In this document: in pieces, positions 1 to 8,837 of the stretch
Layout of the letters: every line of letters starts with the position of its first letter
How positions within the stretch are numbered: position 1 is the stretch's first letter
Source: Pararhizobium gei
GTDB taxonomy: Bacteria > Pseudomonadota > Alphaproteobacteria > Rhizobiales > Rhizobiaceae
Assembly (NCBI RefSeq): GCF_029223885.1
Contig: NZ_CP119409.1
Coordinates: 1-64,000, forward strand
Length of the DNA stretch: 64,000 nt
Direction: 5' to 3'
The notes under the pieces: generated by a model
What the model was told of the DNA's origin: nothing
What the model saw: only the letters and a program-made list of their open reading frames with translations
Databases searched by the model: none
Program-made: the position numbers and the translations under genes

Positions 1-567
1 GTCCGGAGTGGACTGGGTCTTGGCGTCCTCGACGGCTACCTCGATCATCTCCTGGGAATAAGGCACGCCGACCCGTGCGTTGGCGGTCAGGTGCGCCGAC
101 AGGTCCTTGATCGCCAGGGGCGTCGTCTTCAGGAACGCGTAGCTCGGCATGATGGATTCGGGCACCACAGATTGCGGATCGGCCATGTGCTGGGCGTGCC
201 ATTCGTTAGAGTAGCGGTCGCCCACTCTCGCGAGATCCGGCCCCGTCCGCTTCGACCCCCACTGAAAGGGGTGATCGTACATGGATTCGGCAGCCAGACT
301 GTAATGCCCGTAGCGCTCGACCTCGTCGCGGAACGGCCGGACCATCTGGCTGTGGCAGACGTAGCAGCCCTCCCGCACGTAGATGTTGCGGCCGGCCAGT
401 TCGAGCGGCGTATAGGGCCGCATCCCCTCGACCTTTTCGATCGTGTTCTGCAGGTAGAAAAGCGGAGCGATTTCAACGATGCCGCCGATGGTGACCACGA
501 GAAGCGATCCGATGAGAAGCAGGGTGGCGTTGCGCTCGATGATCGCGTGTTTGTCCATTAAGGCCAT
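1..567 (-). CDS. fixO: cbb3-type cytochrome c oxidase subunit II (FixO/CcoO), 3' part cut by window edge
   Basis: This is the membrane-anchored monohaem cytochrome c subunit of the high-affinity cbb3 terminal oxidase, passing electrons to FixN. The 189 visible codons show an N-terminal membrane helix (residues about 12-35), then the haem c motif CYVCH and the downstream stretches [12 protein letters not shown] and [14 protein letters not shown] that typify FixO. The start gives MALMDKH, which fits rhizobial FixO; an in-frame ATG at 558 is less likely. It begins 9 nt after the fixN stop, so it is in the same operon. The C-terminal end and the expected fixQ and fixP lie beyond position 1. Confidence 0.95.
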   Translation of the reverse strand, partial: MALMDKHAIIERNATLLLIGSLLVVTIGGIVEIAPLFYLQNTIEKVEGMRPYTPLELAGRNIYVREGCYVCHSQMVRPFRDEVERYGHYSLAAESMYDHPFQWGSKRTGPDLARVGDRYSNEWHAQHMADPQSVVPESIMPSYAFLKTTPLAIKDLSAHLTANARVGVPYSQEMIEVAVEDAKTQSTPD

Positions 568-576
568 GTCGGGCTC

Positions 577-2187
577 CTATTCGGCAGGCTGCAGCGAGGG
601 AAGCGATCCGCCGATCGGCGCTTCCTCGCGTTGGTAACCAAGGATCGTCATTGTCATGTTCCAGGCCATCACCAGCGCACCGGCCAGATAAAGCCCACCG
701 CCCAATGCACGAATGAGGTAGTAGGGATGGAGAGCGGCCACGCTTTCGACGAAGGAGTAGACAAGGAAGCCCTGTTCGTCGTGCTCGCGCCACATCAGGC
801 CCTGCTGGATGCCGGAAACCCACATCACGGCGGCGTAGACGACGATTCCGAGTGTCGCCAGCCAGAAATGCCAACTGACCATGCGCATGGAATACAGGCG
901 TTCGCGGCCCCAAAGCTTGGGCACCATGTAGTAGAGTGCCGCAAAAGCGATGAGCCCGTTCCAGCCAAGCGCGCCGGAATGCACGTGGCCGATCGTCCAG
1001 TCCGTATAGTGCGAGAGCGAATTGACGCTCTTGATCGACATCATCGGGCCTTCGAAGGTCGACATGCCGTAGAAGGCGATAGCTGCGACCATCATGCGGA
1101 TGATCGGATCCGTGCGCAGCTTGTCCCAGGCGCCGGACAGCGTCATCAGGCCGTTGATCATCCCGCCCCAGGAGGGCATCCACAGCATGATGGAGAACAC
1201 CATGCCCAGAGTCTGCGCCCAGTCCGGCAGCGCGGTAAAGTGGAGATGGTGCGGTCCGGCCCAGATATAAAGGAAGATCAGCGCCCAGAAGTGGATGATC
1301 GAGAGCCGGTAGGAATAGACCGGGCGATTGGCCTGCTTCGGCACGAAATAATACATCATGCCGAGGAAGCCGGCCGTCAGGAAGAAGCCGACCGCATTGT
1401 GCCCGTACCACCATTGCGTCAACGCGTCCTGGACACCGGAGAAGGCGGAGTAGCTCTTCGATCCGAGCAAGGACACGGGTATGCTGAGATTGTTGACGAT
1501 ATGCAGCATGGCGATCGTCACGATGAAGGACAGGTAGAACCAGTTGGCCACATAGATATGGGGCTCCTTGCGCTTCACGATGGTTCCGAGGAAGACGATG
1601 AGATAGGCGACCCAGACGACAGTCAGCCAGAGATCGACATACCATTCCGGCTCGGCATATTCGCGGCTTTCGCTGATACCAAGCAGATAACCGGTTGCCG
1701 CCATGACGATGAACAGCTGATAGCCCCAAAAGACGAACCAGGCGAGATCGCCGCCGAAAAGCCGCGCCCGCGATGTCCTTTGGACCACATAGAACGATGT
1801 GCAGATCAGCGCGTTGCCGCAAAAGGCGAAGATCACACCAGAAGTGTGCAGGGGACGCATCCGGCCAAAATTGAACCAGGGTTCGATATTCAGCGACGGA
1901 TAGGTCAATTGCAGCGCAACGACGACCCCGACCAGGAGCCCGATGACGGCCCAGAACATTGTGGCAATCACGCCATAGCGGATCGGCCCGTCCATATAGG
2001 CCGATGGATCGACCGGCGCCACGGCTTGAAAATTCTCCCGGCGGAGAAGCACGATGACGGATATGACCAGGACGATCGTCAGAACTCCCATGTGGTCGGC
2101 GAATGCCTGGTCATGCGCGAAGGCCGCGGCAAGGATTGCCAGGAAGCTGAACAGCCCCAGGCTGATGATGGACGTTGCGTGCCTCAT
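577..2187 (-). CDS. fixN: cbb3-type cytochrome c oxidase subunit I (FixN/CcoN)
   Basis: This is the catalytic haem b/b3-CuB subunit of the cbb3 oxidase, an integral membrane protein that reduces oxygen at very low concentrations. It has about twelve hydrophobic segments and the expected histidines: H114 in RPLHTSG (low-spin haem), H263 in YGHNAVG with H313-H314 in AGPHHLH (CuB), and H401/H403 in GHVHSG (haems). The reading frame is open to a further ATG at 2229, but 2187 is preferred: it has GGGGA seven bases upstream and lies about 60 bp from the FixK box at 2246-2259, whereas the upstream ATG would almost touch the box. The resulting 536 residues match the family size. Confidence 0.96.
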   Translation of the reverse strand: MRHATSIISLGLFSFLAILAAAFAHDQAFADHMGVLTIVLVISVIVLLRRENFQAVAPVDPSAYMDGPIRYGVIATMFWAVIGLLVGVVVALQLTYPSLNIEPWFNFGRMRPLHTSGVIFAFCGNALICTSFYVVQRTSRARLFGGDLAWFVFWGYQLFIVMAATGYLLGISESREYAEPEWYVDLWLTVVWVAYLIVFLGTIVKRKEPHIYVANWFYLSFIVTIAMLHIVNNLSIPVSLLGSKSYSAFSGVQDALTQWWYGHNAVGFFLTAGFLGMMYYFVPKQANRPVYSYRLSIIHFWALIFLYIWAGPHHLHFTALPDWAQTLGMVFSIMLWMPSWGGMINGLMTLSGAWDKLRTDPIIRMMVAAIAFYGMSTFEGPMMSIKSVNSLSHYTDWTIGHVHSGALGWNGLIAFAALYYMVPKLWGRERLYSMRMVSWHFWLATLGIVVYAAVMWVSGIQQGLMWREHDEQGFLVYSFVESVAALHPYYLIRALGGGLYLAGALVMAWNMTMTILGYQREEAPIGGSLPSLQPAE

Positions 2188-2245
2188 GAAACGGTCCCCG
2201 ACTCTTTGATGGTCGAAGATGTCCCTCATTGGGAGAGAAACAGCA

Positions 2246-2259
2246 TTGATCTATGTCAA
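2246..2259. promoter_or_regulatory. FixK/FNR box between fixN and the hemerythrin gene
   Basis: TTGATCTATGTCAA is an exact TTGA-N6-TCAA anaerobox. It lies 58-71 bp from both the fixN start (2187) and the divergent hemerythrin start (2317), so one dimer of FixK or FnrN could activate both promoters. Function is inferred from the consensus and position. Confidence 0.85.
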
Positions 2260-2316
2260 TGAATCCCCATTCGACTTGCGGCACCATCGGCAATCAACGG
2301 GAGCAGGAGCGGAACC

Positions 2317-2841
2317 ATGCCAGACAGTCACAGGGCAAGCGCAGTTTATCCTGGGTGCTGCGAGATAGAATGTCTGTCGCAGGAAGAGCTTGGCAGGCAC
2401 GGTGTGATCGAGGCCATGAGACTGATCCACGACAAGAAGGTGGCGATATGCCGGGAGCTTGAGGATATTGCGGACGGTTTGCCTGCGGCGGTTGATGCGC
2501 TGAGATGTCTTTCCGTCGCGGCAAAGCTGTTGCCTGTCCTGCGGCGCGCGCATGACTATGAAGAAAAGCTGATTTTTCCGGTTTATGAGAAGCTTGCGTC
2601 ACCGGGCCGAAACCTATCGACCGACAGGCTGCGCGCCGAGCATATGTCCGACGAATGCTTTGCTGCGGATCTCACCGGTATCCTGTTGAAAATAGGCCAT
2701 GGCGGCCCTGTCGATCAGGCCGAAACGTTTGGCTTTATGCTGCGCGGATTTTTCGACGGCCTCCGTCGCCATGTTGCCTTCGAGGACGAGCACATCGTCC
2801 CGGCCATTCGAAACACCCTTAACAACCGGAACGTAGTCTGA
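2317..2841 (+). CDS. hemerythrin HHE-domain protein
   Basis: This is a predicted cytoplasmic four-helix di-iron protein of 174 residues. Iron-ligand candidates are spaced as in the HHE family: H38, H79 with E83, H109 with E113, and H152 followed by E156/H159. Such proteins bind oxygen or nitric oxide or handle iron; the substrate cannot be told from sequence. GGAGCGG precedes the ATG. It is divergent from fixN and shares the FixK box at 2246-2259, which suggests induction at low oxygen. Its last 23 bases overlap the end of fnrN on the other strand. Confidence 0.8.
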   Translation: MPDSHRASAVYPGCCEIECLSQEELGRHGVIEAMRLIHDKKVAICRELEDIADGLPAAVDALRCLSVAAKLLPVLRRAHDYEEKLIFPVYEKLASPGRNLSTDRLRAEHMSDECFAADLTGILLKIGHGGPVDQAETFGFMLRGFFDGLRRHVAFEDEHIVPAIRNTLNNRNVV

Positions 2842-3547
2842 GGCGATCCGGGTTCGCGACCTCGACATGCCGGTTCTGGCTGACCTCGATGACACCATCG
2901 ATGCGAAGCTTCGTCAGCTGGCGGCTGACGGTCTCGATCGTAAGACCCAGAAAATCTGCAATCTCCAGCCGCGACATCGGCAGGTCGAAGGCGATCGTCT
3001 GCGAATCCGGCTGGATGGCCGGATCAATCGCGTTGGCAATCAGCAGCAGATAACTCGCAACCTTCTCCAATGCGTTCTTCCGGCCGAGCGTCAGCATCCA
3101 GTCCCGCGCTTCGTCGAGTTCCCGCAGGGTCTGCTTCAGAAGAAAGTGCTCAAGCTGCGGCGATTGCCTGATCAGCGTCTCGATTGTCCGCTTCGGAAAG
3201 GAACAGAGAACAACATTGGTGGCGGCCTGTGCGGTGATGGCGCTCTCGGCCTGAAACGGCCGCCCCATGAAATCCGGCGCGAACTGGAGGCCGACAATCT
3301 GTTCGCGACCGTCGGGCAGCCCCTTCGTGAGCTTCACGACCCCCGACAGGATGTTGGAATAACCTTCGATAACCTGCGCTTCGCCGATCAGTTCCGCCCC
3401 CGTTTCCAGTCGTTTTTTCGAAGATGTTCTGGCGAGCGACACCAGCTGATCCGGATCAAGGACGCCGCAAACGCCCCGAAGCCTTGCCTCGCAGGTCATG
3501 CAAAGGACGGGCACGTCGGAAAGGTCGCCGTCTTTTCGTTCGCTCAT
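2819..3547 (-). CDS. fnrN: Crp/Fnr-family oxygen-responsive regulator FnrN
   Basis: This is a 242-residue cytoplasmic activator with a cyclic-nucleotide-like sensor domain and a C-terminal helix-turn-helix. Cysteines C16, C19 and C27 plus the internal C115 are arranged as the [4Fe-4S] ligands of rhizobial FnrN, so oxygen is probably sensed directly by cluster loss. The recognition helix contains ETVSRQ, whose E, S and R read TTGA half-sites in FNR. It likely activates the boxes at 2246, 4806 and 7657. It lies just downstream of fixK on the same strand. No clear anaerobox was found in its own 116-bp upstream gap. Confidence 0.88.
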   Translation of the reverse strand: MSERKDGDLSDVPVLCMTCEARLRGVCGVLDPDQLVSLARTSSKKRLETGAELIGEAQVIEGYSNILSGVVKLTKGLPDGREQIVGLQFAPDFMGRPFQAESAITAQAATNVVLCSFPKRTIETLIRQSPQLEHFLLKQTLRELDEARDWMLTLGRKNALEKVASYLLLIANAIDPAIQPDSQTIAFDLPMSRLEIADFLGLTIETVSRQLTKLRIDGVIEVSQNRHVEVANPDRLRLRSGC

Positions 3548-3663
3548 CGAAATCTATCCTCTTGTGTCGCGAGCCGCACCTCCTTTTGCGCACGCGTTAC
3601 ACTGCTCCGCAACGAACAGGAGGAAAAAGCTGCAGGCCTTGGTTTTGATCAGACAGCGGATGC

Positions 3664-4320
3664 CTATTGGCACAACTGCCGCAGCTTTTCCGGTCTGAGA
3701 AGTTCCACCGTCCGCGCGTTGTGCAGCCGCAGGACTCCTTCGTCCCTGAATTTCGAGAAGCTGCGGGAAACGGTTTCGATGGTCATTCCAAGATAGTCGC
3801 CGATGTCTATGCGGCTCATGGGAAGGTCGATCGGGTTGAGGTCACCCTGTCGGTCTGAGATATCCAGCAGGAACGCCGCAAGCTTTTCCAATGCGCTCTG
3901 CCGGCCAAGAACAAGCAGATGCTCCCGCGCACGGATCATTTCGCCAAGTGCCAAGGCCATGAGCTCCTGCGAAGCCGTCTCGCCCGATGTGCTGCCTGCG
4001 CTGGTGAGACCCGTATGCACCATTGCCTCCGCAAAGAAGCTGCGGGTGCGGCCGACCTCGAGCCCGAAAGTTTCGCCTGCCAGATGAAAGGAGACAACGT
4101 GCCGCCGGCCATCGGCGTGCAACCGATAGATACGGACGGCACCGAACTCGACCCGGTAGAGGGAACCGGATCTACCCCCCTGGCGGTAGATTTCCTCATC
4201 GGGTCCGATCAGGCTGATCTGCCGCGGCCGCTGGAGACAGGCGGTTGTTGCTGCGCCGGGAGTTTGTCTGGAGTGGCCGTTGGCCGGACGTGCGCCTGCG
4301 AACATGGTGTTGTCCCTCAA
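3664..4320 (-). CDS. fixK: Crp/Fnr-family regulator FixK
   Basis: This is a 218-residue Crp/Fnr protein with a sensor-like beta-roll (about residues 35-110), a dimerisation helix (REHLLVLGRQSALEKLAAFL) and a helix-turn-helix containing ETVSRSF. The N-terminal cysteine cluster of FnrN is absent, so it should not sense oxygen itself, which is the FixK condition: its synthesis is controlled by FixLJ and it then activates fixNOQP-type promoters. The start at 4320 could instead be the ATG at 4305. A TACGTA-containing sequence at 4374-4391 may be the FixJ target. FixK is favoured over a generic Fnr by its position between fixJ and fnrN. Confidence 0.82.
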   Translation of the reverse strand: MRDNTMFAGARPANGHSRQTPGAATTACLQRPRQISLIGPDEEIYRQGGRSGSLYRVEFGAVRIYRLHADGRRHVVSFHLAGETFGLEVGRTRSFFAEAMVHTGLTSAGSTSGETASQELMALALGEMIRAREHLLVLGRQSALEKLAAFLLDISDRQGDLNPIDLPMSRIDIGDYLGMTIETVSRSFSKFRDEGVLRLHNARTVELLRPEKLRQLCQ

Positions 4321-4373
4321 TGTGTTGAGGGGACTATGGGCATTTGCGAGGGTCCGCGAAATTCGGTTGTACC

Positions 4374-4391
4374 ACTACGGGTTCTTACGTA
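4374..4391. promoter_or_regulatory. candidate FixJ-binding site upstream of fixK
   Basis: ACTACGGGTTCTTACGTA, read on the other strand as TACGTAAGAACCCGTAGT, carries two TACGTA/GTAG-like halves resembling FixJ targets described in front of rhizobial fixK genes. It is centred about 60 bp upstream of the fixK start. The consensus is loose, so this is tentative. Confidence 0.35.
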
Positions 4392-4771
4392 TGCGCATTG
4401 CGAAATTGATCGACCCCCACCAGAATATCCACTCCGTCGAGCGGTTTCGGAATGACACAGACACTCGGCGATAGGGCTGGTGGAGGCATGCCGTCGGACA
4501 GCAGAACAATCCTGCTGTCAGGGTCCAGCAGCGACCGCCTGGCATCCGCATCGTCGCGGCAGATATCGACATCGACAATCACGCAAATCGACGTCGCCAT
4601 CATGGCGCGCGCCGCCTGCCATGTCTTGTAGGGTTGAACGCTATACCCTTCGACTCCGAGCGCGAACGCAAGCGAGCGCAACAAGGCATCATCCATGGCA
4701 ATTGCAACAATGGTCTGTCGTGGCTGCAAGTCGATGTTCCGCTGCTTACGGACAGGAAAAGCCCGCCGCAA
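4385..4771 (-). CDS. stand-alone response-regulator receiver-domain protein
   Basis: The 128-residue product looks like one receiver domain and nothing else. An acidic pair (D27, D28) follows the first strand, a phospho-acceptor candidate lies at D67 (D69 is possible) in VIVDVDI, a Ser sits at 92 at the end of the fourth strand, and the conserved K109-P110 follows. No DNA-binding output domain is present. It lies between fixJ and fixK on the same strand, with an FNR-like box at 4806-4819 just upstream. It may be a phosphate sink or modulator for FixL, by analogy with other single-domain receivers; no specific named family was recognised. Confidence 0.6.
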   Translation of the reverse strand: MRRAFPVRKQRNIDLQPRQTIVAIAMDDALLRSLAFALGVEGYSVQPYKTWQAARAMMATSICVIVDVDICRDDADARRSLLDPDSRIVLLSDGMPPPALSPSVCVIPKPLDGVDILVGVDQFRNAHT

Positions 4772-4805
4772 ACATCGACCTAGCGCTTCGCCGGAGAAAC
4801 ACGCC

Positions 4806-4819
4806 TTGCTTTAAATCAA
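4806..4819. promoter_or_regulatory. FixK/FNR-like box upstream of the receiver gene
   Basis: TTGCTTTAAATCAA (other strand TTGATTTAAAGCAA) matches TTGAT-N4-ATCAA except for one base. It ends 35 bp upstream of the receiver-gene start at 4771 and 19 bp past the fixJ stop, so it could drive the receiver gene at low oxygen. Confidence 0.6.
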
Positions 4820-4837
4820 GAAAAATCGCGAAGATCG

Positions 4838-5458
4838 TCAGCTTGGCCCGAAGCCGGCTGCCAATGCCATCCGCACCAGTTCAGGCAGGCTCTTGGCGTT
4901 CATCTTGCCCATGACATTGGACCTGTGAACCTCGACCGTCCGCGGGCTGATATCCAGATCATAGGCGATCGCCTTGTTCGGCAGGCCGGCAACCACGGCG
5001 GAAAGCACCTGTCGTTCGCGGTCGCTAAGCGTCGCCAGGCGCTCCCGCACCTCTTTGATCGAATCCGTTGGTATTCTCTGGTTGTGCAACTGTCCAGCCG
5101 CCCGTCGGATCGCGTCGATGATGACGGTATCTTCAAACGGCTTCTCGATAAAATCGATGGCTCCGGCTTTCATGGCATCGACGGCCATCGGTACATCGCC
5201 ATGTCCCGTGATCACCAGCGAGGGGATCTTGTTCTGCAGGGACGCAAGGTTCCTGATCAGCTCGACGCCCGTCATATCCGGCATGCGAAGGTCCGTTATC
5301 AGGACGGCATCGCGCGCCACGGGCGCAAACTGCAGGAAAGCCGTGGCCGATTCATGGATGCGCACGGCAAAGCCGTTCATCGTCAGCATGAAGGCCAGCG
5401 ATTTCCGGACCGGTTCTTCGTCATCAACGATATGGACGGTAAAATCATCCTTCGACAT
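4838..5458 (-). CDS. fixJ: response regulator FixJ
   Basis: This is a two-component activator of the FixJ/LuxR class with 206 residues. The receiver domain has D12/D13, phospho-acceptor D56 in ITDLRMP, T84 and K106 in FIEKPF. A short linker leads to a LuxR-type helix-turn-helix in which [20 protein letters not shown] is almost the same as in Sinorhizobium FixJ. When phosphorylated by FixL it activates fixK (and nifA in symbionts). The start at 5458 gives [15 protein letters not shown], aligned with known FixJ; an upstream ATG at 5476 is in frame. The first 14 bases overlap the end of fixL, pointing to translational coupling. Confidence 0.95.
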   Translation of the reverse strand: MSKDDFTVHIVDDEEPVRKSLAFMLTMNGFAVRIHESATAFLQFAPVARDAVLITDLRMPDMTGVELIRNLASLQNKIPSLVITGHGDVPMAVDAMKAGAIDFIEKPFEDTVIIDAIRRAAGQLHNQRIPTDSIKEVRERLATLSDRERQVLSAVVAGLPNKAIAYDLDISPRTVEVHRSNVMGKMNAKSLPELVRMALAAGFGPS

Positions 5459-6968
5459 GGGCTTCCTTCTCATCATAAGCTGGAAGGGTAAACCGGAAAC
5501 TCGCGCCTCCGGCAGCAGTATGCGACACGGTCATCGTTCCCCCATGGGCTTCGACGATGCGCTTTGATATGGACAGCCCGATCCCCATGCCGCCGGGTTT
5601 GGTCGTCGTGAACGGCTTGAAGAGTTGGGCGGAAATTTCCTCGGGAATGCCGGAGCCGGTGTCCTCGACGGTGACGGCAACTTCGCCAGGAGCGCCCGGT
5701 TGCGTCCGGACGATCAGTTCTTTTTCCGCGGCATGTTTCATCGCTTCGATGGCGTTGCGCATGAGGTTCGTCAGTACCTGCTGGATTTGAATGTGATCGA
5801 CCATCACCATTTCCGCTCCAGGGCGATAGTCGAAAACCGTCCGCACGCCTTTTTCGCGCGAGCCGACCAAGGCCAGCGCGCCTGCTTCCTCGACAAGCTG
5901 CCGGATATTCTGAGGCGCCTTGTCGGTCTCGCCTTTCGTGACGAATTCCCGCAAGTGCTTGATGATCTGGCCGGCTCGGAGCGACTGGCTCGCCGCCTCG
6001 TCAAGCGCCTCCCGCATCATCGCCGCCGCATCGGTGTCGATACCGCGCAAGAGCCGCGAACAGCCATGGACATAATTGGCAATTGCCGAAAGGGGCTGAT
6101 TAAGCTCATGGGCGAGCGTCGATGCCATCTCGCCCATCTCGTTCAGGCGCGCCAGTCTCGCCAGTTCGCCCTGGATTTCCTCAAGCCGCGCAGCGGATTC
6201 CTCCCGTTCGGTGAGATCCCGCACGAAGCCCGTGAAGAAGGCCTTGTCTCCAGAGCGCATTTCGCCGACGGCAAGCTTCATCGGAAAGGTCGAGCCGTCC
6301 TTTCGCCGTCCGACAACCACGCGATCGACACCGATAATGCGCTTCTCGCCCGTCGCCAGATAGCGGTGCATGTAACCGTCATGTTCTTTCCGGTAGGGCT
6401 GCGGCATCAAGATCCGCAGGTTCTGCCCGACGGCCTCCTCTTCCGCATATCCGAACTGCCGGACGGCGGCGGCATTGAAGGAAACGATCGTGCCATCCTG
6501 CTCGCTGACAATGGTGGCGTCGAGCACGGTATCAAGAATCGTCTTGAGATGCGTCTCCTGCACAGCAAGGGCAATCCCGGCATGTCTCGCGGTTTCGCGC
6601 GCACCTCTCAACCCCTCCCCAATCGCCGCAATCGCTATGGCGACGACAAAAAACAGCCCGAGTTCAAGCCACGGCATTTCAGAACTTATGTCCGAACGTG
6701 CTTGAAGGAAAATCGCCGTGACGCCTAGAAGGCCTGCGGTCATGAGCGTCGGGGCAAACCCAAGCAACACGGATGCCACCAGAACCGCCGGAAGAAACAG
6801 ACTGAACGTCCCGGGGCCTACTACGGTGTCGTGCGCGAAAAAGGCAAGGAGAATGGAAAGACAGACGGCCAGAGCGACGATCAGACAGGCGGCTTTTTTA
6901 GAGATTTTCGGGATCAGTCTCAGCATAGCTCTGCTCGTCCCGGAGGTACCGTTCCCATGCGGCATCAT
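5445..6968 (-). CDS. fixL: oxygen-sensing haem-PAS histidine kinase FixL
   Basis: This is the oxygen sensor kinase of the FixLJ system, 507 residues. Four hydrophobic segments (about residues 27-115) make it the membrane-bound Sinorhizobium type. The PAS domain has haem ligand H196 in KEHDGYM and the gating arginine R216 in IIGVDR. The kinase region has the phospho-accepting H287 in [11 protein letters not shown], an N box ([10 protein letters not shown]), and G boxes ([17 protein letters not shown]). Deoxy haem permits autophosphorylation and transfer to FixJ. A first ATG one codon upstream of the second gives MMPHG; either could be the start. No convincing anaerobox was seen in front of it. 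Confidence 0.96.
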   Translation of the reverse strand: MMPHGNGTSGTSRAMLRLIPKISKKAACLIVALAVCLSILLAFFAHDTVVGPGTFSLFLPAVLVASVLLGFAPTLMTAGLLGVTAIFLQARSDISSEMPWLELGLFFVVAIAIAAIGEGLRGARETARHAGIALAVQETHLKTILDTVLDATIVSEQDGTIVSFNAAAVRQFGYAEEEAVGQNLRILMPQPYRKEHDGYMHRYLATGEKRIIGVDRVVVGRRKDGSTFPMKLAVGEMRSGDKAFFTGFVRDLTEREESAARLEEIQGELARLARLNEMGEMASTLAHELNQPLSAIANYVHGCSRLLRGIDTDAAAMMREALDEAASQSLRAGQIIKHLREFVTKGETDKAPQNIRQLVEEAGALALVGSREKGVRTVFDYRPGAEMVMVDHIQIQQVLTNLMRNAIEAMKHAAEKELIVRTQPGAPGEVAVTVEDTGSGIPEEISAQLFKPFTTTKPGGMGIGLSISKRIVEAHGGTMTVSHTAAGGASFRFTLPAYDEKEAHVEG

Positions 6969-7133
6969 CGGAAACTACACCCATTGCCAGCGCTTGATTT
7001 ATTTGCACGAACCGTGCGGACAGGATGTGTGTAGCACGCGAAAAGAGAGAGTGTCCACGCGTGTGATCAACCCGTGGACGCCTCGTCAATCGTCACGCTT
7101 GCAGACCCGGAGTTGCCGGACGGAAAACAAAGC

Positions 7134-7586
7134 TCAAAGGCCGAGTGCAACGACCTCCGCATCGAGCCGCTCCCGCGCTTTCTTGGGGAGTTTCGCAGCC
7201 TTGATGACGTCAAGGTTCGCCAGCGCATCATCGACGATGACGACAGCGATCATGCCCATGCCGAAATGCGGCAAGCACTTGATCGCGTAGGCGCCTGGGA
7301 TGTCGAATGTAACCTTGATGCTTTCATTGACCTTGCCCCTGAACAGGGTTGCTCCCTCGGGGATCAGTCCCTTGACGGCCTCGGCATTGTGGCCCTTGTC
7401 GGTCGGAATGAAGGTGATGCTGTCGCCCTTGGCGATCTTGATCCCGGCGGGCTCAAAGACCATCGCGCCGTTCTTGCCCTTGTTGAGCATATGAATTTCG
7501 AAGTCGGCAGCGCTGGCGGCAAACGCGAAGGACGCCGCCAAGACAGTGCCGCTGATGATTGATGTGATGAACTTACCCACTGTCAT
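7134..7586 (-). CDS. pseudoazurin (blue copper protein)
   Basis: This is a periplasmic type I copper electron carrier, 150 residues with a signal peptide probably cut after ASA at residue 26. Copper ligands are H66 (KGHNAE), C104 and H107 (IKCLPHFGM) and M112. Pseudoazurins donate electrons to copper nitrite reductase or haem oxidases; no denitrification genes are in view, so the partner is unknown. An FNR-like box lies about 80 bp upstream (7657-7670). The start is ambiguous: ATG at 7586 sits almost on the GGAG ribosome site, while GTG at 7580 has the better seven-base spacing. Confidence 0.93.
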   Translation of the reverse strand: MTVGKFITSIISGTVLAASFAFAASAADFEIHMLNKGKNGAMVFEPAGIKIAKGDSITFIPTDKGHNAEAVKGLIPEGATLFRGKVNESIKVTFDIPGAYAIKCLPHFGMGMIAVVIVDDALANLDVIKAAKLPKKARERLDAEVVALGL

Positions 7587-7598
7587 GCTCCTGAACCG

Positions 7599-7615
7599 GA
7601 AGCCGTTCCGGCTTC
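7599..7615. other. leader hairpin in front of the pseudoazurin gene
   Basis: GAAGCCG and CGGCTTC form a perfect seven-base stem around a three-base TTC loop. It sits 12 bp upstream of the coding start, directly beside the ribosome-binding site, inside the presumed transcript leader. Confidence 0.5.
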
Positions 7616-7656
7616 ATCGTGTCGGCGCATGGTGACCGTTCAAGGCTCCGATAGAC

Positions 7657-7670
7657 TTGTCCTAGATCAA
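7657..7670. promoter_or_regulatory. FixK/FNR-like box upstream of the pseudoazurin gene
   Basis: TTGTCCTAGATCAA (other strand TTGATCTAGGACAA) has one intact TTGAT half and one half with a single mismatch. It is 71-84 bp upstream of the pseudoazurin start, a normal activator distance. Confidence 0.65.
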
Positions 7671-7776
7671 ACAATCGACCGCCAGGGCTCAATTTTGTTA
7701 AGCGCACCCACGGCGGCGATCCCCGAAAAAACTTAAAAAGCCGACGCTTCTCCGATTTGACATTCGGGAAGGGAGG

Positions 7777-8835
7777 CTAAAGTCCCGAAGCCTTGGTCAG
7801 ATTGATCTTGAAGCGGTCCCTGCGGCGCTGGTATCGGCGGGTCATCTCGGCCGAGGCGTGACCGAGCTGTTTCTGGACGTACCGCTCATCGACCTCGGCG
7901 GAAGAGGCGAGGCCGGCCCGCAGCGAGTGACCGGAGAATTTGAAAGCGCGCTCGATTTCACTCAGATCTCCTCGGACGCCGGCGGCCATTGCAGCACGCT
8001 TAACCAGTCGCGCCACCTCCCTGTCGTTCAGCCGCTCGGATCCCACGGCCTTACCCTGGCCCGTGACGCGACGGAAGACAGGGCCATGGGCGAGCCGGGC
8101 AAACCTGATCCACGTCTCCATTGCGACGACAGGGCAGGTGGTGTCGGAAGAACCTCGTCCGACTTCGACCTCGCGCCACCCCGTCTTGCCCCTCAGGGTG
8201 ACAAGCATGCCCACGTCGAAAATCTCGATCCAGCCGCGGCCGTCCTCTGTCTGGTCGGCCTTCAAGTCGAGACCGACGATCTCGGAACGCCGCAGCCCGC
8301 CGGCATAGCCGATCAGCAGCATGGCCCGATCGCGTAGACCGCGAAGGGTTCCCCGATCGAGTGTTTCCAGCATGGCGATGATGTCCTCGGCCAGCACCGC
8401 TTCCTTTTGCACGGGGGGACGGGCATGGCTGTTGCGGATGCCGGCCATGACCGTGGCTATATGGCGGTCCTTCCGATCGAGCGCGAGGCCACGCTGGGTG
8501 TAGTTCCAGGAAAGAGAAGATAGACGACGCTCAATCGTTGAAACGGAGTTCGGCTTGCCTGCTCGCTCGACCGTTCCGGAGGCACAGGCGGTGATGTAAA
8601 GCCCGACCGTCTGCGGAACCGGAGGGAGAGGAGAGAGATTGGAGCGCCTGCACCAGGCGGCAAAATGCTTCCAGTCGCTGGCATAGGCTCTGCGGGTGTT
8701 GATGGAACTGGCCGCCTCGATATACCCTCGGGCACGATTGGTCAGGTCCTGCAGATGCACCGGCTGGGGAGAGGGCTCACTCGGAACAGGAAGGATCTGG
8801 GATTTGTCTTCGGTCGATTGGGAATCATCGGGCAT
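7777..8835 (-). CDS. tyrosine site-specific recombinase (phage-integrase family)
   Basis: The 352-residue protein has an N-terminal SAM-like core-binding domain (about residues 30-150) and a C-terminal catalytic domain. Catalytic positions are visible: Arg in GLRRSEI, His-x-x-Arg in HSLRAG, His in LGHAS and the nucleophile Tyr in TRRYQRR. It is longer than XerC/XerD and resembles mobile-element integrases. The ATG at 8835 starts two bases after the vapC stop, with AGGCGG eight bases upstream, so it is probably co-transcribed with vapBC; a TTG at 8841 would overlap vapC by four bases. No tRNA target or flanking repeat was found. Confidence 0.88.
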   Translation of the reverse strand: MPDDSQSTEDKSQILPVPSEPSPQPVHLQDLTNRARGYIEAASSINTRRAYASDWKHFAAWCRRSNLSPLPPVPQTVGLYITACASGTVERAGKPNSVSTIERRLSSLSWNYTQRGLALDRKDRHIATVMAGIRNSHARPPVQKEAVLAEDIIAMLETLDRGTLRGLRDRAMLLIGYAGGLRRSEIVGLDLKADQTEDGRGWIEIFDVGMLVTLRGKTGWREVEVGRGSSDTTCPVVAMETWIRFARLAHGPVFRRVTGQGKAVGSERLNDREVARLVKRAAMAAGVRGDLSEIERAFKFSGHSLRAGLASSAEVDERYVQKQLGHASAEMTRRYQRRRDRFKINLTKASGL

Positions 8836-8837
8836 GA

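Noticed and set aside
473..1822. A 449-codon minus-strand frame overlapping fixN
   Set aside because: It is a shifted-frame shadow of fixN with Arg-rich low-information sequence.
631..2262. A 543-codon open frame on the plus strand opposite fixN
   Set aside because: It is antisense to a clear oxidase gene; its composition (His-, Asp- and Gly-rich, no domain) is what GC-rich codon bias produces on the opposite strand.
3639..3652. Possible autoregulatory FNR box in front of fnrN (TTGATCAGACAGCG region)
   Set aside because: Only one half-site is present; the partner half is not recognisable.
6994..7007. Possible FNR box upstream of fixL (TTGATTTATTTGCA)
   Set aside because: The second half-site has two mismatches and the site is only about 25 bp from the start codon.
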